Of a stretch of 64,000 bases of DNA, positions 8,509 through 19,398 are shown one piece after another (the first letter of the stretch is position 1; each line of letters opens with the position of its first letter). A program made the translations under genes and the position numbers. Source of the DNA: Silanimonas lenta DSM 16282 (GTDB lineage: Bacteria; Pseudomonadota; Gammaproteobacteria; Xanthomonadales; Xanthomonadaceae). The stretch spans positions 248,001 through 312,000 of the forward strand of contig NZ_AUBD01000001.1 in the NCBI RefSeq assembly GCF_000429065.1. Reading direction: 5' to 3'. The notes under the pieces are model-generated. The model did no database searches. It was not told where the DNA came from and saw nothing but the letters and a program-made list of their open reading frames with translations.

Positions 8509-9411
8509 TCAGCGCTCGACGGGAAGCCCGGCCTCGCGCCGGGCTTCTCCGTTTCCGGTGCACAGCGCCGAGAGACGCTCCAGCAGGTGCAGCAGGGACT
8601 CCTCGTCGGCGGCATTGGCGAGCTGCGCCCGAAGTTCCGCGCACTGCACCCGGGTGGAGCGCTCCCAGGGCGCGGGTGGAGGACGCTCGACGATCACGCC
8701 GCTGCCGGCATTGCGGAGGATCCGGCATTCGCCGCCCAGGCCGGCGAGACTGCCGCGGCATACCAGGTTGAACTTCGGATTGAGCGGCACGCTCACCTCG
8801 CCCGAGGTGGCCTCGATCAATGTCCCCAGCCATTCGTCCAGGAGAGTGGCATCGCCCCGCCAGGCCTTGGCGAAACGTGTCGTCCGAGGTTCCAGGGCAG
8901 GCGGGCGGTAGAACACGTCGTCCTCGCTGCCGTCGCCCGGGGTGTGGAAGTCCGCCGTCGCGGCCTTGGGCCCGCCGCCGTAGAGCGGCTCGTAGGGCAG
9001 CTGCGGCCGCGCCATGCCGTCGTGCGCCCGCAGTCCCTGCCCGGGACGCAGGGCACCAGGATCTCCCGCGGCGTCGGCGGTCCCGGGGGCCTGCACTGGC
9101 GGCGATGCGACGCTGCGCACCAGTGCCGCCGGCACGCGCGTGCGTCGCTCTGGCCGCGAACGGGCCGCAGGACGGCCCGCGCCGGTGCTGACCACCGGAA
9201 GGGCTGGAGCACTGCGCGGTGGCGGCTCGTCCCATGGCCCGATCTCGACGGCCACCCAGTCGTCCCCCGGGACCGGATCGACCACCGCCTGCCCCGCAGG
9301 CTCCGGCGGCAGGGGGCGGGTGAGCAGCAGCAGCGCACCGGCATGCAGGCCGAGTGTCACGGCCAGGGCAATGCTGCGCCTGAAAGAGAACGTCCTGCCC
9401 TCGTCCCGCAT
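8509..9411 (-). CDS. hypothetical protein with TonB-like N-terminal anchor
   Basis: A 300-residue protein with one N-terminal membrane segment (residues about 12-32, IALAVTLGLHAGALLLLT) of the TonB type. A Pro/Arg-rich linker runs to about residue 125. The C-terminal half carries the motif VPLNPKFNLVCRGSLAGLGGECRIL and two Cys that could form a disulphide. The topology suggests a periplasmic protein anchored in the inner membrane. I do not recognise a C-terminal TonB fold, and no exbB/exbD genes lie nearby. The gene is convergent with the cytochromes. Confidence 0.7.
   Translation of the reverse strand: MRDEGRTFSFRRSIALAVTLGLHAGALLLLTRPLPPEPAGQAVVDPVPGDDWVAVEIGPWDEPPPRSAPALPVVSTGAGRPAARSRPERRTRVPAALVRSVASPPVQAPGTADAAGDPGALRPGQGLRAHDGMARPQLPYEPLYGGGPKAATADFHTPGDGSEDDVFYRPPALEPRTTRFAKAWRGDATLLDEWLGTLIEATSGEVSVPLNPKFNLVCRGSLAGLGGECRILRNAGSGVIVERPPPAPWERSTRVQCAELRAQLANAADEESLLHLLERLSALCTGNGEARREAGLPVER
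8523..8547 (+). terminator. hairpin terminator after cytochrome pair
   Basis: A perfect 10-bp stem, GAAGCCCGGC with GCCGGGCTTC around a 5-base loop, followed by TCCGTTT. It lies 32 bp after the second cytochrome stop and inside the 3' end of the convergent gene. The T-tract is poor, so it may be partly Rho-assisted. Confidence 0.55.
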
Positions 9412-9517
9412 GCCGCCTCGCCGTGATTCGAAAGCGGCGATGCTGGCGAGCCGCCTCGTAAGCCCGGGTTAAAGTCCCTGCCCCGCCGCGCCGCCCGTTC
9501 AGCGGGCGGATGGCTGC

Positions 9518-10102
9518 TCAGCGGGGGATGTAGGGGGCATCACCGGTGCTGTGGTCGGTGGCGTCGCGCACCGCGCGGATCTCCGGCAGCCTGGCCATCA
9601 GCGTCTTCTCGATGCCCTGCTTGAGCGTGACATCGGCCATGCCGCAGCCATGGCAGCCACCGCCGAAGCGCAGCAGCACCACATTGTCGGCGGTGATGGA
9701 ATCGAGCCGGACATGGCCCTTGTGTGCCGCGAGCTGCGGGTTGATCTCGTTGTCCAGCAGCCAGCGCACCCGCTCCGGCAGGCTGGCGCCCTCGGCCGGG
9801 GCCTGCCCCTTGAGCCGCGGCGCACGGATGTTGAGTTCGCCCCCGGTGGCATGGCGGCGGTAATCGATCTCCGCGCCCTCGAGGTAACGGGCGCTGTCGC
9901 CGTCCACGAACAGGGTGAAGCCCTCGCAGTCCACCGCCCATTCGTTGCCATCGAGGTCGCCCCGCTCGGCGAACTCGAGCCGCACATCGGCACGCGGCGT
10001 GCCGGCATGCAGGGCCGAGAGCCGGATGCCGATGGCATCGCCCCCCTGGGTCTGCAGCAAATGGCGGAAATGGGTCTGGGCGGATTCGGTGATCTGGATC
10101 AT
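9518..10102 (-). CDS. nfuA: Fe-S biogenesis protein NfuA
   Basis: A 194-residue iron-sulfur carrier that delivers 4Fe-4S clusters to apoproteins under stress. The N-terminal half is a degenerate A-type scaffold domain ([16 protein letters not shown]). The C-terminal half is an Nfu domain with the cluster-binding motif [19 protein letters not shown]. The start at MIQIT matches family length; longer readings would run into the divergent phhB. NfuA and phhB are divergent with 36 bp between start codons. Confidence 0.95.
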   Translation of the reverse strand: MIQITESAQTHFRHLLQTQGGDAIGIRLSALHAGTPRADVRLEFAERGDLDGNEWAVDCEGFTLFVDGDSARYLEGAEIDYRRHATGGELNIRAPRLKGQAPAEGASLPERVRWLLDNEINPQLAAHKGHVRLDSITADNVVLLRFGGGCHGCGMADVTLKQGIEKTLMARLPEIRAVRDATDHSTGDAPYIPR

Positions 10103-10138
10103 GGCCGCTATTCTAGGCGCCCTCGACCGGAGACCGAC

Positions 10139-10489
10139 ATGAAGACCTTCGACGACCTCTGCCGCGCCCGCTGCACCCCGCTCCGCGGCCTCGAGCACCA
10201 GTTGCCGAACGAACGCGTGGCCGAGCTGCTCGCCCTGCTGCCCGAGGGCTGGATGCGCATCGAGGACGGCAAGGCCATCCACAAGACCTTCCGCTTCGAC
10301 GACTACTACCGGACGATGGCCTTCGTGAACGCCCTGGCCTTCGTGGCCCATGCCGAGGACCACCATCCCGACCTCGGCGTGCACTACAACCGCTGCGTGG
10401 TGCGCTACTCCACCCACGACGTGGGCGGGCTCTCGCTCAACGACTTCATCTGCGCGGCCAAGGCCGAGGCCCTGCTGCAGGGCGGCTGA
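10139..10489 (+). CDS. phhB: 4a-hydroxytetrahydrobiopterin dehydratase
   Basis: A 116-residue pterin-4a-carbinolamine dehydratase that regenerates the pterin cofactor after aromatic amino acid hydroxylation. The conserved segments are [19 protein letters not shown] and [26 protein letters not shown], which contains the catalytic histidines. Length and fold are standard. No phenylalanine hydroxylase gene is visible nearby. FolE2 at 28 kb is the only other pterin gene in the window. Confidence 0.95.
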   Translation: MKTFDDLCRARCTPLRGLEHQLPNERVAELLALLPEGWMRIEDGKAIHKTFRFDDYYRTMAFVNALAFVAHAEDHHPDLGVHYNRCVVRYSTHDVGGLSLNDFICAAKAEALLQGG

Positions 10490-10522
10490 GCCAGGGCCCC
10501 GGCGCGGCGGGCATCCGGAGGT

Positions 10523-11476
10523 TCAGGCCAGGCGGTCGAGCACCGTCCGCAGTTCCTCGCCCAGCGGCGCCGTCACGAGATAGGGTTTCGCCCCCCCCTC
10601 GAGCGCGAACTCCATCGAGGCGGCATGCAGGAACAGGCGCTTCAGCCCGGCCTGCTCGGCCAGCCGCCTGTTGGCCTCCCGGTCGCCGTACTTCGGATCG
10701 CCCGCCACCGGATGCCCGATATGGGCCGCATGCACGCGGATCTGGTGGGTGCGCCCGGTCTCGATGCGGATCTCGCAGAAGCTGTGGCCGCCGCGTCGCT
10801 CCAGCACCCGGATGTGGCTCACCGAGGGCTTGCCCGCCGGATCGACCCGCACCATGCGCTCGCCCCCCTGCAGCACCGACTTCCTGAGCGGGGCATCGAC
10901 GGTGAGCGTGCCATCCGGCACCCGACCGACCAGCAGGGCGAGGTAGCGCTTGCCCGGGCCTTCGTCGTCCTCCCCGCCGCGCATCAGGGCCTGCAGTTCC
11001 AGCAGGGCCGAGCGCTTCTTCGCCAGCACGATGACGCCCGAGGTATCGCGGTCGAGGCGGTGCACGAGTTCGAGCGTCTGCCCCGGCCGCAGGGCGCGCA
11101 GGCCCTCGATCACCCCGAAGCCCACCCCCGATCCACCGTGCGCGGCAATCCCGGCGGGCTTGTTGAGGACGAGGATGGCCCGGTCCTCGAAGACGATGCT
11201 GGCCGCCAGCCGGTCCAAAAGGCCGCGGGGGGGCGCCTTGGCCTCGCCCTCCGGGGCGAGCCGCACCGGCGGGATGCGCACCTCGTCGCCGCCGCTCAGC
11301 CGGGTCTCGGGCCTGGCGCGGCCCCCGTTCACCCGCACCTGGCCCGAGCGCACGATCTTGTAGACGACCGAACGCGGCGCCCCCTTGAGCTGGCCGAGCA
11401 GGAAGTTGTCGAGACGCTGGCCGTCGCGGTCGTCCGGAACCCGGACGAGACGCACGCCGCCTGAAGGCTCATTCAT
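10523..11476 (-). CDS. rluC: 23S rRNA pseudouridine synthase RluC
   Basis: A 317-residue RluA-family enzyme. It starts at MNEPSGGVRLVRV and has an S4 RNA-binding domain (QRLDNFLLGQLKGAPRSVVYKIVRSGQVRVNGGR), then the catalytic domain with HRLDRDTSGVIVLAK, in which the Asp is the nucleophile, and RTHQIRVHAAHIGHPVAGDPKYGD. The position beside and divergent from rne is the classic rluC-rne arrangement of Gammaproteobacteria, which supports RluC over RluD. It should modify 23S rRNA uridines 955, 2504 and 2580 (E. coli numbering). Confidence 0.93.
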   Translation of the reverse strand: MNEPSGGVRLVRVPDDRDGQRLDNFLLGQLKGAPRSVVYKIVRSGQVRVNGGRARPETRLSGGDEVRIPPVRLAPEGEAKAPPRGLLDRLAASIVFEDRAILVLNKPAGIAAHGGSGVGFGVIEGLRALRPGQTLELVHRLDRDTSGVIVLAKKRSALLELQALMRGGEDDEGPGKRYLALLVGRVPDGTLTVDAPLRKSVLQGGERMVRVDPAGKPSVSHIRVLERRGGHSFCEIRIETGRTHQIRVHAAHIGHPVAGDPKYGDREANRRLAEQAGLKRLFLHAASMEFALEGGAKPYLVTAPLGEELRTVLDRLA

Positions 11477-11875
11477 GGGCGAAACCGATGGGCTGGGCGG
11501 GCCGGGGCGCATCTGTTAAAGTCCGCGCGCAGGCTAAGGTTCTGATTCGCTTGGGAGTTGGCCGAAAGCCCCCTCCCGGGAGTTCCCGCCGAAACGCGAC
11601 CACGCCCCACGGGGGCGATCATGTTAGCGACTTTCGCGCGGGCAAACCCGCCCCTGCCCATCTGCCCCGAGGGTCAGCCCGACGGCCAGGCGGCTAGCAC
11701 CGGTGCCGTCCCCGCGGGGGCGGGGGCCGGAACCATGGAATACCAAGTAGCGCTCCCGCGGGCCCGGCCCGACGGTCCGACGCGCTGGACAAGGTGCCAG
11801 GCGCTGCCCCGCAGCGCCGGATGACGGGCCCCGAGCCGGCGTTCCTCGCGGTAGAGCGCGTGAGGAACCTGAACA
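11477..11875 (+). promoter_or_regulatory. rne upstream region and structured 5' leader
   Basis: Some 399 bp separate the divergent rluC and rne start codons and hold no gene I can support. The region is rich in GC dyads, such as CCCTCCCGGGAG near 11573 and CCCGCGGGGGCGGG near 11712. In Escherichia coli a long rne leader mediates autoregulation by RNase E cleavage. This leader is in the same place and of similar size, but I see no sequence match to the enterobacterial element. No confident -35/-10 pair was found. Confidence 0.45.
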
Positions 11876-14671
11876 ATGAAGCGGATGCTGATCAATGCCA
11901 CGCAGGCCGAAGAACTGCGCGTGGCGATCGTGGACGGGCAGACCCTGTACGACATCGACATCGAGCAGTCGGCCAAGGAACAGCGCAAGTCCAACATCTA
12001 CAAGGGCCGCATCACCCGCCTCGAACCCTCCCTCGAGGCCGCCTTCGTCGAGTACGGCGTCGAGCGCCACGGCTTCCTGCCGCTGAAGGAGATCGCCCGC
12101 GAGTACTTCCAGCCCGGCACCCACCCCGACAAGAACTCGATCAGGGAATGCCTGCGCGAGGGCCAGGAGGTGGTGGTGCAGGTGGACAAGGAGGAGCGCG
12201 GCAACAAGGGCGCCGCCCTCACCACCTTCATCTCGCTGGCCGGCCGCTACATGGTGCTGATGCCGAACTCGCCGAACGCCGGCGGGGTGTCGCGCCGCAT
12301 CGAGGGCGAGGACCGGCAGGCCCTGAAGGAGGCCCTCGATGCCATCAGCATCCCCGAGGACATGGGGGTCATCATCCGCACCGCCGGTGTCGGCCGCGAT
12401 GCCGAGGAACTGCAGTGGGACCTCAACTACCTGCTGCAGGTCTGGCGCGCCATCTGCGAGGCCGCGCTCTCGAAGCCGGCGCCCTTCCTGATCTACCAGG
12501 AATCGCGGCTGATCGTGCGCGCCCTGCGCGACTACCTGCGCAACGACATCGGCGAGATCCTCGTCGATACCGAGCCGATGTACGAAGAAGCGCGTGAGTT
12601 CATGCAGCAGGTGATGCCGAACGCCCTGCGCAAGCTCAAGCTCTACAAAGACCCGATCCCGCTGTTCAACCGCTTCCAGATCGAGTCGCAGATCGAGAAC
12701 GCCTACGAGCGTAACGTGCGCCTGCCCTCGGGCGGCGCCCTGGTGATCGACCAGACCGAGGCCCTCACCGCCATCGACGTGAACTCGGCCCGTGCCACCA
12801 AGGGCGGCGACATCGAGGAGACGGCCCTGCAGACCAACCTCGAGGCGGCCGACGAGGTGGCAAGGCAGCTGCGCCTGCGCGACCTCGGCGGCCTCGTGGT
12901 CATCGACTTCATCGACATGGGCTCGAGCAAGGCCCAGCGCCAGGTCGAGGAGCGCCTCGCCCAGGCCCTGAAGCACGACCGCGCCCGGGTGCAGATCGGC
13001 CGCATCTCGCGCTTCGGCCTGCTGGAGATGAGCCGCCAGCGCCTGCGCCCCAGCCTCGGGGAGAGCAGCCAGATGGTCTGCCCGCGCTGCAGCGGCCATG
13101 GCCGGGTGCGCAGCGTCGAATCGCTGTCGCTCTCCATCCTGCGCGTGGTGGAAGAGCATGCGATGAAGGAGAACACCGGCCAGGTGCTGGTGCAGGTGCC
13201 CGCGCAGATCGCCAACTACCTCTCGAACGAGAAGCGCCGCGCCCTGATCGAGATCGAGCAGCGCCACGACGCCCCGATCGTCATCGTCGCCGATCCCTCG
13301 CTGGAGACGCCGCATTACAACGTGGTACGCATCCGCGAGAGCGAGCTGGGCGAGGAGAGCTCGCGCCCCAGCTACCAGCGCACCGTGCCGCGCCGCCTCG
13401 AGGTGCATGCCCTCACCAAGAACCAGCTCAACATCCCGCCCGCGCCGGCAGTGACCAAGGTGCAGCCGGCGCAGCCGATGCCGAGCCGCCCGGTGCAGAC
13501 CTTCGAGGGCGAGGAGGCCGCTGCCCCCGCTCCGGCCGCGGCGCCGCCGTCCGCAGCCCCGGCCCCGGCCTCGGCAAAGCGGGGCTTCTGGAGCCGCCTG
13601 CTCTCGGTCTTCACCGGCGATGCCGGCGAAGCCCCCGCCACGCCGGCGGCCCCGCCAGCCGGCGAGTCCCAGACCGGGCGGCCCAAGCGCGAGGAGCGTG
13701 GCAGCCGGACCGAGCGCGGCCCGCGCCAGGAACGCGGTGAACGCGGCCGCAAGGAGCGCAACGGCAAGCCCGAACGCAGCCCGGAAGAGCAGAAGCGCAT
13801 CGAGGAGCAGCGCCGTCTGGAAGAACAGCGCCGGCTGGAAAAGCAGCAGCGCCGTGAAGAGCAGCAGCGCCGCGAGGCCGAGAAGGCCGAGGCGCGCAAG
13901 GCCGAACAGGCCCGCCGCCAGCAGGAGGCGCGCGAGCGCGCCGCTGCCGCACCGGCAGCCACCGCGGCCTCCACCCCGGCGGGTGAAACCGCAGCCTCCC
14001 CGGCCCCGTCTCCGGCCGCCAGCCCGGAAGCCGAGGGCATGCCTCCCCAGGCCAGCACCACGGCGGCGGCCGAGGCCATGGCCGGCGAGGCCGGGACGGC
14101 GGAGGGCAGCAGCGAAGCCCAGGCCAGCGGCAAGCGCCGGCGTGGCCGCCGGGGCGGCCGCCGCCGTCGCCGCGGCAATGGCGAAGGCGCCACGGCCGAG
14201 GGGGCGCTGGCGACCGCGCTGCACGAGGACGAGGACGGCGCCGAGGAAGACGAAGGCCAGGCCGAGGCGCTGCGTCCGGCCAGCCTGCCGGCGGCCGCTG
14301 CCGCCGTGCTGACGGTGGCCGAGAGCGATTTCGAGGACCTGCCGCCGCCTGCGGCCACCGCGGCCCCGGTGGAACCGGCTCCGGCTCCCGTGGTGGCCCC
14401 TGCTCCGGCGGAACCGGCCCCGGCCGCCATTCCCGCGGAACCGCCGGCCCCTGCCACGGAGGAGGCGGCCACCGCCCCGGCCAGCCTGGAGGCCGCGGCC
14501 CCTGCGGCGCTGCCGCGGCAGGCCGACCTGCTCGGCGCCCTCGCCCCCCTGCCGGAACCCGCGCCCGCACCGGCAGCCCAGGCCGCCGCCGAAGCGCCCC
14601 CGGCACCGCTGCCGGAAACGCCGGCCGCCACTCCCGAAACCTCCGGCGAAACCACGCCGCCGCGTCCCTGA
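11876..14671 (+). CDS. rne: ribonuclease E
   Basis: A 931-residue endoribonuclease and scaffold of the RNA degradosome. The start [21 protein letters not shown] is the family N-terminus. The S1 domain (residues about 35-120) and the 5'-sensor and DNase I-like catalytic domain follow, with [19 protein letters not shown] and VVIDFIDMG carrying the metal-binding aspartates. The Zn-link [10 protein letters not shown] joins the tetramer. After about residue 510 the tail is disordered. It has an Arg/Glu-rich coiled segment ([19 protein letters not shown]), an Arg cluster ([17 protein letters not shown]) for RNA binding, and long Pro/Ala stretches where degradosome partners would dock. Confidence 0.97.
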   Translation: MKRMLINATQAEELRVAIVDGQTLYDIDIEQSAKEQRKSNIYKGRITRLEPSLEAAFVEYGVERHGFLPLKEIAREYFQPGTHPDKNSIRECLREGQEVVVQVDKEERGNKGAALTTFISLAGRYMVLMPNSPNAGGVSRRIEGEDRQALKEALDAISIPEDMGVIIRTAGVGRDAEELQWDLNYLLQVWRAICEAALSKPAPFLIYQESRLIVRALRDYLRNDIGEILVDTEPMYEEAREFMQQVMPNALRKLKLYKDPIPLFNRFQIESQIENAYERNVRLPSGGALVIDQTEALTAIDVNSARATKGGDIEETALQTNLEAADEVARQLRLRDLGGLVVIDFIDMGSSKAQRQVEERLAQALKHDRARVQIGRISRFGLLEMSRQRLRPSLGESSQMVCPRCSGHGRVRSVESLSLSILRVVEEHAMKENTGQVLVQVPAQIANYLSNEKRRALIEIEQRHDAPIVIVADPSLETPHYNVVRIRESELGEESSRPSYQRTVPRRLEVHALTKNQLNIPPAPAVTKVQPAQPMPSRPVQTFEGEEAAAPAPAAAPPSAAPAPASAKRGFWSRLLSVFTGDAGEAPATPAAPPAGESQTGRPKREERGSRTERGPRQERGERGRKERNGKPERSPEEQKRIEEQRRLEEQRRLEKQQRREEQQRREAEKAEARKAEQARRQQEARERAAAAPAATAASTPAGETAASPAPSPAASPEAEGMPPQASTTAAAEAMAGEAGTAEGSSEAQASGKRRRGRRGGRRRRRGNGEGATAEGALATALHEDEDGAEEDEGQAEALRPASLPAAAAAVLTVAESDFEDLPPPAATAAPVEPAPAPVVAPAPAEPAPAAIPAEPPAPATEEAATAPASLEAAAPAALPRQADLLGALAPLPEPAPAPAAQAAAEAPPAPLPETPAATPETSGETTPPRP

Positions 14672-14678
14672 GCCATCC

Positions 14679-14709
14679 CCCCTGCCCCGTGCCTGAGCAC
14701 GGGCAGGGG
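14679..14709. terminator. possible hairpin between convergent rne and argH
   Basis: Stem arms CCCCTGCCC(C)GTGC and GCACGGGCAGGGG with loop CTGA and one bulged C lie 8 bp after the rne stop. No T-tract follows on either strand, so it may protect the 3' end rather than terminate. Confidence 0.35.
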
Positions 14710-14740
14710 CAGTCCAGGGCAATGGAAGCAGCGCTGGCCT

Positions 14741-16036
14741 TCAGCCCTGCTTCATCGCTTCCCAGCGGGCGGCCAGCACGCCGAGCTGCAGGTCGCCCGC
14801 CGCGCCCGGCGAGGTGCGTGCCCTCAGGCTGGCCTGCGGGTCGCGCTCGGCCCAGCGCGCCGGGTTCGCCGCCTCGCGGTAGGCGTCGCGGAAGGGCTGG
14901 CCCGAGGCCGCCAGCTCCACGGCGAGATCGGTGGCGTACATCGACGGCTCGATGGCCGCGCGCATGCGGTCCTCGATCCACAGCAGCTCGCGCAGCAGGC
15001 CGGGCAGCAGGCCAAGCGCCGCCAGCCCGCGGCCGAAGCCATGCACCAGTGCGCCCTTGGAGAACTGCAGGTCGCGGTGGTAGCCCGACGGCAGGCTGAG
15101 CAGCTGTTCTACCTCGATCTTGGCCGCGGCCACCGAGGCGTAAGCGCCGCGCATCAGTTCCACCACGTCGGGATTGCGCTTGTTCGGCATCAGCGAGCTG
15201 CCGGTGGTGTACTTCGCCGGCAGGCTGACGAAACGGAACTCGGCGCTGGTGAACAGCGAGAGGTCCCAGGCCAGGCGGCGCAGGTCGAGCAGGGCCGAGC
15301 CCAGGGCCTCCAGCGCCGCCAGTTCGAACTTGCCGCGCGAGAGCTGGGCGTAGGTGGCGGCCACCTGCAGGCGGCCGAAGCCGAGCGCCGCGGTGGTGTG
15401 GTCGCGGTCGAGCGGCAGGTTCACCCCGTAGCCCGCGGCCGAGCCGAGCGGATTGGCATCGATCCAGCGGGTGGTGGCGCGCAGGCGCTCGGCATCATCG
15501 AGGAAGGCCTCGGCGAAGCCCGCCCACCACATCGCCGCGCTGCTCACCATGGCCCGCTGCAGATGCGTATAGCCCGGCAGCGGCAGGTGCTGCTCGCGCT
15601 CGGCGCGCAGCAGGGCCACTTCCACCACCTCGAGGCAGAGCGCCTCGGCATGCCGCAGGCGGTCGCGCAGCCACAGCCGCGAGGCCACCAGCACCTGGTC
15701 ATTGCGGCTGCGCCCGGTGTGGATCTTCTTGCCGACATCACCCAGGCGCTCGATCAGCCGCGCCTCGATGGCCGAGTGCATGTCCTCGAAGGGCGCATCG
15801 AGCAGGAAGCGGCCTTCGGCCACGTCGGCATCCAGGCGCTCCAGTTCGGCCAGCAGGGAGGCGCATTCCCGCTCGTCGAGCACGCCGATGTTGCGCAGGC
15901 CCTCGGCATGGGCGGCGCTGGCGCGGATGTCGTAACGGATGAACTCGCGGTCGAGCACCACGTCGTCGCCAGCACAGAAGCGCTGGATGTCGGCATCGAT
16001 GTCGATGCCCGGCTTGGCCCATAGCACGCCGCTCAT
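14741..16036 (-). CDS. argH: argininosuccinate lyase
   Basis: A 431-residue member of the fumarase/aspartase superfamily that splits argininosuccinate into arginine and fumarate. The signature [12 protein letters not shown], the segment [10 protein letters not shown] and the catalytic His in GYTHLQRAM are present. It is the last gene of the arginine operon and overlaps argC by 4 bp (ATGA). It is slightly shorter than E. coli ArgH, within the family range. Confidence 0.95.
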   Translation of the reverse strand: MSGVLWAKPGIDIDADIQRFCAGDDVVLDREFIRYDIRASAAHAEGLRNIGVLDERECASLLAELERLDADVAEGRFLLDAPFEDMHSAIEARLIERLGDVGKKIHTGRSRNDQVLVASRLWLRDRLRHAEALCLEVVEVALLRAEREQHLPLPGYTHLQRAMVSSAAMWWAGFAEAFLDDAERLRATTRWIDANPLGSAAGYGVNLPLDRDHTTAALGFGRLQVAATYAQLSRGKFELAALEALGSALLDLRRLAWDLSLFTSAEFRFVSLPAKYTTGSSLMPNKRNPDVVELMRGAYASVAAAKIEVEQLLSLPSGYHRDLQFSKGALVHGFGRGLAALGLLPGLLRELLWIEDRMRAAIEPSMYATDLAVELAASGQPFRDAYREAANPARWAERDPQASLRARTSPGAAGDLQLGVLAARWEAMKQG

Positions 16037-16989
16037 GCGTCCTCCTGCGGGATACCCGAGGTCTCCGGCTGGCCGAAGGCCAGGTTGAGGTTCTGCAGGG
16101 CCTGCGTGGCTGCGCCCTTCAACAGGTTGTCGAGGGTAGCCACCACCACCATCCGCCGTCCATCCGCCGAGAGTGCCAGGCCACCGATCTCCACGCCGTG
16201 GCGGCCAGCGATCCGCGAGACCCAGGGCGCCTCGTCCACCAGCCGGACCAGGGGCTCGCCGGCATAGGCCGCGGCATAGCGCGCCCGCAGGGCATCGAGG
16301 CCGATGGAGGTGTGCAGATGCGCGTTGACCGTCATCGTGATGCCGCGGAAATGCGGCGCCACGTGCGGCAGGAACTCCACGGCATGCCCGAGGTGGCGTG
16401 TCACCTCGCGCTCATGCACGTGGCCCACCAGCGAATAGGGCATGAGGTTGTCGCGCAATCTGGCCGGATCGTTCCGCTCGCTGGGCGTGGTGCCAGCACC
16501 GCTGTAGCCGGAGACACCGAAGCACTGGGCCGGTCCATCGAGGAGATCGAGCACCGGCGCCAGCGCCAGCTGCATGGCCGTGGCGTAGCAGCCCGGGTTG
16601 CTGATGCGCCTTGCGCCGGCGAGTGCGGCCCGGTTCCGCTCCGGCAGGCCATAGGCCCAGCCCGCATCGAAACGGAAATCGGCCGAGAGATCGACGAGGA
16701 CCATGCCCGGGGCCATGGCCTCGACCGCGGCGACATAGGGAGCCGCCAGGCCATTGGGAAGCCCGAGCACCACCGCATCGACGCCGCTCGCCGCCACCGC
16801 CCCGGCATCGAGGGCGGAATAGCACAGGTCCCCACGGTAGGCCGGCTCGTGCCCGGACAGGGGTTGCCCGGCACGCTCGCGCGAGGAGACGAAAGCGATC
16901 TCGAAGGCCGGGTGCCGGGCCAGCAGGCGGATCAGTTCGCTGCCCACATGGCCCCGTGCGCCGATGAGGCCGATCCGGATCCGGCTCAT
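16033..16989 (-). CDS. argC: N-acetyl-gamma-glutamyl-phosphate reductase
   Basis: A 318-residue NADPH-dependent dehydrogenase for the third step of arginine synthesis. It begins [23 protein letters not shown] (nucleotide-binding loop) and carries the active-site Cys in [15 protein letters not shown]. The catalytic His region is [17 protein letters not shown]. The start was chosen because it gives the Rossmann N-terminus and overlaps the upstream stop by 4 bp; longer in-frame readings would cross into the kinase gene. Confidence 0.95.
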   Translation of the reverse strand: MSRIRIGLIGARGHVGSELIRLLARHPAFEIAFVSSRERAGQPLSGHEPAYRGDLCYSALDAGAVAASGVDAVVLGLPNGLAAPYVAAVEAMAPGMVLVDLSADFRFDAGWAYGLPERNRAALAGARRISNPGCYATAMQLALAPVLDLLDGPAQCFGVSGYSGAGTTPSERNDPARLRDNLMPYSLVGHVHEREVTRHLGHAVEFLPHVAPHFRGITMTVNAHLHTSIGLDALRARYAAAYAGEPLVRLVDEAPWVSRIAGRHGVEIGGLALSADGRRMVVVATLDNLLKGAATQALQNLNLAFGQPETSGIPQEDA

Positions 16990-18305
16990 GCCGCCGCCCC
17001 CAGCTTCAGGGTGGCGGGGCGGGTGCGGCAATGCTCGACGGCGAAGCGGATTTCGTCGAAATGCTCCAGCCCGTACCAGAACACCGTCCACGGATCGCCC
17101 TTCAGCGCACCATCGCTCTGCTCGAAATAGAACTCGTTGATCGGATTGGTGCTGCGCGAACGCCAGAACAGGCGTGGCGTCTCCGCCCGCATCACCTCCC
17201 AGGCGGCACGGCCGAGGCCCTCTCCCTTGGCGTCCTCGGCCACGGCGAACTTGTCGAGATGCGGAATGCCCTCCTCCTCGGTCAGCACGAGGGCCGCGCG
17301 GTAGTTCGCCGAGACATAGACCCGCCATGGCCGGGTGCGCTCGAAGTAATCCGCGGTCAGCGCCCGGCCAAAGCCGGATTCGATCAGGGCGCGAAGCCGT
17401 GGAAGATCGAGCGCTTCCCAGCACCGGTAGACATGGATCGCCTCGCCGCGACGCACCAGGGTGCCCGAGCCGCGGTGCGTGAACAGCTCCTTGGCGAGCT
17501 CGTCCGGCCGGGTGATCGACACCGACGAAGACGGCGGCAGGGCATCGAGGAGATCGGCGATCTGCTCGATCTTCACCCGCATCCCGCCGGTGAGCCAGGG
17601 CGCGGCCATCAGGCGTTCGCGCTCGGTACTGAGGTTGATCGAGTCGATCAGCCTGCCCTCCCCGTCCAGGAGGCCGCCGGTGCCGGTGAGGAAGATGATC
17701 TTGTAGGGCTGCAGGGTCTTCACCAGCTCGTTGGCGGCCCAGTCGGCATTGATGTTGACGATCTGGCCGTCCTTCGTCTCGCCGAGCGAGCAGATCACCG
17801 GGATGGAGTTGGCGTGGATCGCCGCCACCACGCCTTCGCGCTCGACCCGCACCACCTCGCCGACCAGGCCCAGGCGCTCGCGGTCGACGAGTTCGGCCTC
17901 GAACACGCCGGTCTGGATCGAGGTGGCGCGCACGCCGGCCTCCTGCAGGGCATCGACGAGGCGCAGGTTCTCGCGCACCAGCACGCGGCGCACCACGGCC
18001 AGCACCTCCGGCGGAGTCACCCGCAGACCATCCACCACCTGCTTCGGGATGCCCGCCGCCGCCATCTCCTCGTCGAGCTGTGGACCGGCGCCGTGGATCA
18101 CCACCGGCGTCAGTCCTACCTGCTGGAGGAAGGACAGCGAGGATACGAGCGACTCCAGGTCGTCACGCAGAATGGCGCCGCCCACCTTCACCACGGCGAA
18201 GCGGGTGGCGTCCACGGCGCTGAAACGCTTCAGGTACTGCTGGATTTCCTTCGCGCTCGCCATGTTGGACAGCAGGCGGACGATGGTGGTGCGCAGGTCA
18301 GTCAT
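16986..18305 (-). CDS. argB: bifunctional N-acetylglutamate synthase-kinase
   Basis: A 439-residue fusion. Residues about 35-285 form an amino acid kinase domain ([37 protein letters not shown]) that phosphorylates acetylglutamate. Residues about 290-435 form a GNAT acyltransferase domain of the vertebrate-like NAGS type ([28 protein letters not shown], then [21 protein letters not shown]). This architecture is established for Xanthomonas and Maricaulis NAGS-K and explains the lack of a separate argA. Arginine probably inhibits the synthase activity. The start overlaps the argE' stop by 8 bp. Confidence 0.94.
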   Translation of the reverse strand: MTDLRTTIVRLLSNMASAKEIQQYLKRFSAVDATRFAVVKVGGAILRDDLESLVSSLSFLQQVGLTPVVIHGAGPQLDEEMAAAGIPKQVVDGLRVTPPEVLAVVRRVLVRENLRLVDALQEAGVRATSIQTGVFEAELVDRERLGLVGEVVRVEREGVVAAIHANSIPVICSLGETKDGQIVNINADWAANELVKTLQPYKIIFLTGTGGLLDGEGRLIDSINLSTERERLMAAPWLTGGMRVKIEQIADLLDALPPSSSVSITRPDELAKELFTHRGSGTLVRRGEAIHVYRCWEALDLPRLRALIESGFGRALTADYFERTRPWRVYVSANYRAALVLTEEEGIPHLDKFAVAEDAKGEGLGRAAWEVMRAETPRLFWRSRSTNPINEFYFEQSDGALKGDPWTVFWYGLEHFDEIRFAVEHCRTRPATLKLGAAA

Positions 18306-19398
18306 GGCGGGAAAGCAGGCGGATCAGGTGGTCGGTGTAGGTAGCGAGCTGGTCGAGGGCGACCCACTCGTCGGCGGTGTGGGCCTGGGCGATGTCGCCG
18401 GGGCCGAACACGAAGGCCGTCATGCCGGCCTGCGAGAACAGGCTGGCCTCGGTCCAGAAGTCCACGGCATTGCCGATGGGCAGGCCGAGCCCATCGGCGA
18501 GATCGCGGGCGGCAAGCCGCTTCGATTCGGCCGCGGCCACGTCGCCGGCCGGCAGCGGAGGGCCGAAGAAGGTCGGCTCGTAGTGCGCCAGTGCGGCCGG
18601 ATCGGCAAGGCTCCGGAAGTGCGCATGCAGATGCGCCGTGTCCATCGAGGGCAGCGGCCGGAAGCCGAAGCGCAGCTCGGCGCTCGGCGCGATCATGTTC
18701 GCCTTGATGCCGCCCTCGATGCGGCCGATGTTGAAGCGCAGGCCGGTAAGACCGCCAAAGCGCTGGTGCGCCTGCGATTCCACGAAGGCCAGCGCGGCTT
18801 CGCCCCAGTGGATGGCCTGGTGCAGGGCCGAGAGTTTCAGCGCATTCGCCGCCGAGGCATGGCCGGCCTGGCCCTGAAACTTCATCAGCACCGAGGCGAT
18901 GCCGCGGTGCGCCAGCACCGCCTCGCAGTGCGTCGGTTCGGCCACGATGGCTTCGGAAAATCCGTGCCCCTGGGCAAGGAAGCCGGCGATGCAGCGGGCA
19001 TCATTGGCCTCCTCGTCGGTGGTGAACAGAAAGGCCGCATCCCCGGTGGTGCAGGCCGCCGCCGTCAGCATGGCCGCCGCGGCGCCCTTGATGTCGCAGG
19101 CGCCAAGGCCGATGGCGCGGTCGGGCGTCACGCGCAAGACATGCGGGCTGGCCGTCCAGGCCGGGGAGTCCGGCACGGTGTCCATGTGCACGTTGAACAG
19201 ACGGCGCGGGCTGCTGCGCACGGCCAGCAGGGCCACTGCGCCGGCGCCGAAGTCGGTGAGCTCGAAGCGGAAGCCCGGCAGGTTCGCCTTGAGGTAGTCG
19301 AACATTCCCCCCGTGCCGATGGCCCGCGGCGGATTGCGGGTATCGAAGCCGACCAGGGCCTCGAGGTGTGTCAGCGTGCTGGCAAGGGCCTCGCTCAC
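18298..19398 (-). CDS. argE': N-acetyl-L-citrulline deacetylase
   Basis: A 366-residue M20-family metallohydrolase. The metal ligands lie in [24 protein letters not shown] and [11 protein letters not shown]. Beside acetylornithine carbamoyltransferase the natural substrate should be acetylcitrulline rather than acetylornithine. The start is GTG (protein begins [20 protein letters not shown]). It was chosen because GTGA overlaps the argG stop and because upstream codons lie wholly inside argG. Confidence 0.92.
   Translation of the reverse strand: MSEALASTLTHLEALVGFDTRNPPRAIGTGGMFDYLKANLPGFRFELTDFGAGAVALLAVRSSPRRLFNVHMDTVPDSPAWTASPHVLRVTPDRAIGLGACDIKGAAAAMLTAAACTTGDAAFLFTTDEEANDARCIAGFLAQGHGFSEAIVAEPTHCEAVLAHRGIASVLMKFQGQAGHASAANALKLSALHQAIHWGEAALAFVESQAHQRFGGLTGLRFNIGRIEGGIKANMIAPSAELRFGFRPLPSMDTAHLHAHFRSLADPAALAHYEPTFFGPPLPAGDVAAAESKRLAARDLADGLGLPIGNAVDFWTEASLFSQAGMTAFVFGPGDIAQAHTADEWVALDQLATYTDHLIRLLSRHD

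Noticed and set aside
11558-11824. Open frame of 88 codons in the rne leader
   Set aside because: It has no good Shine-Dalgarno sequence, no recognisable protein pattern, and lies in dyad-rich DNA.
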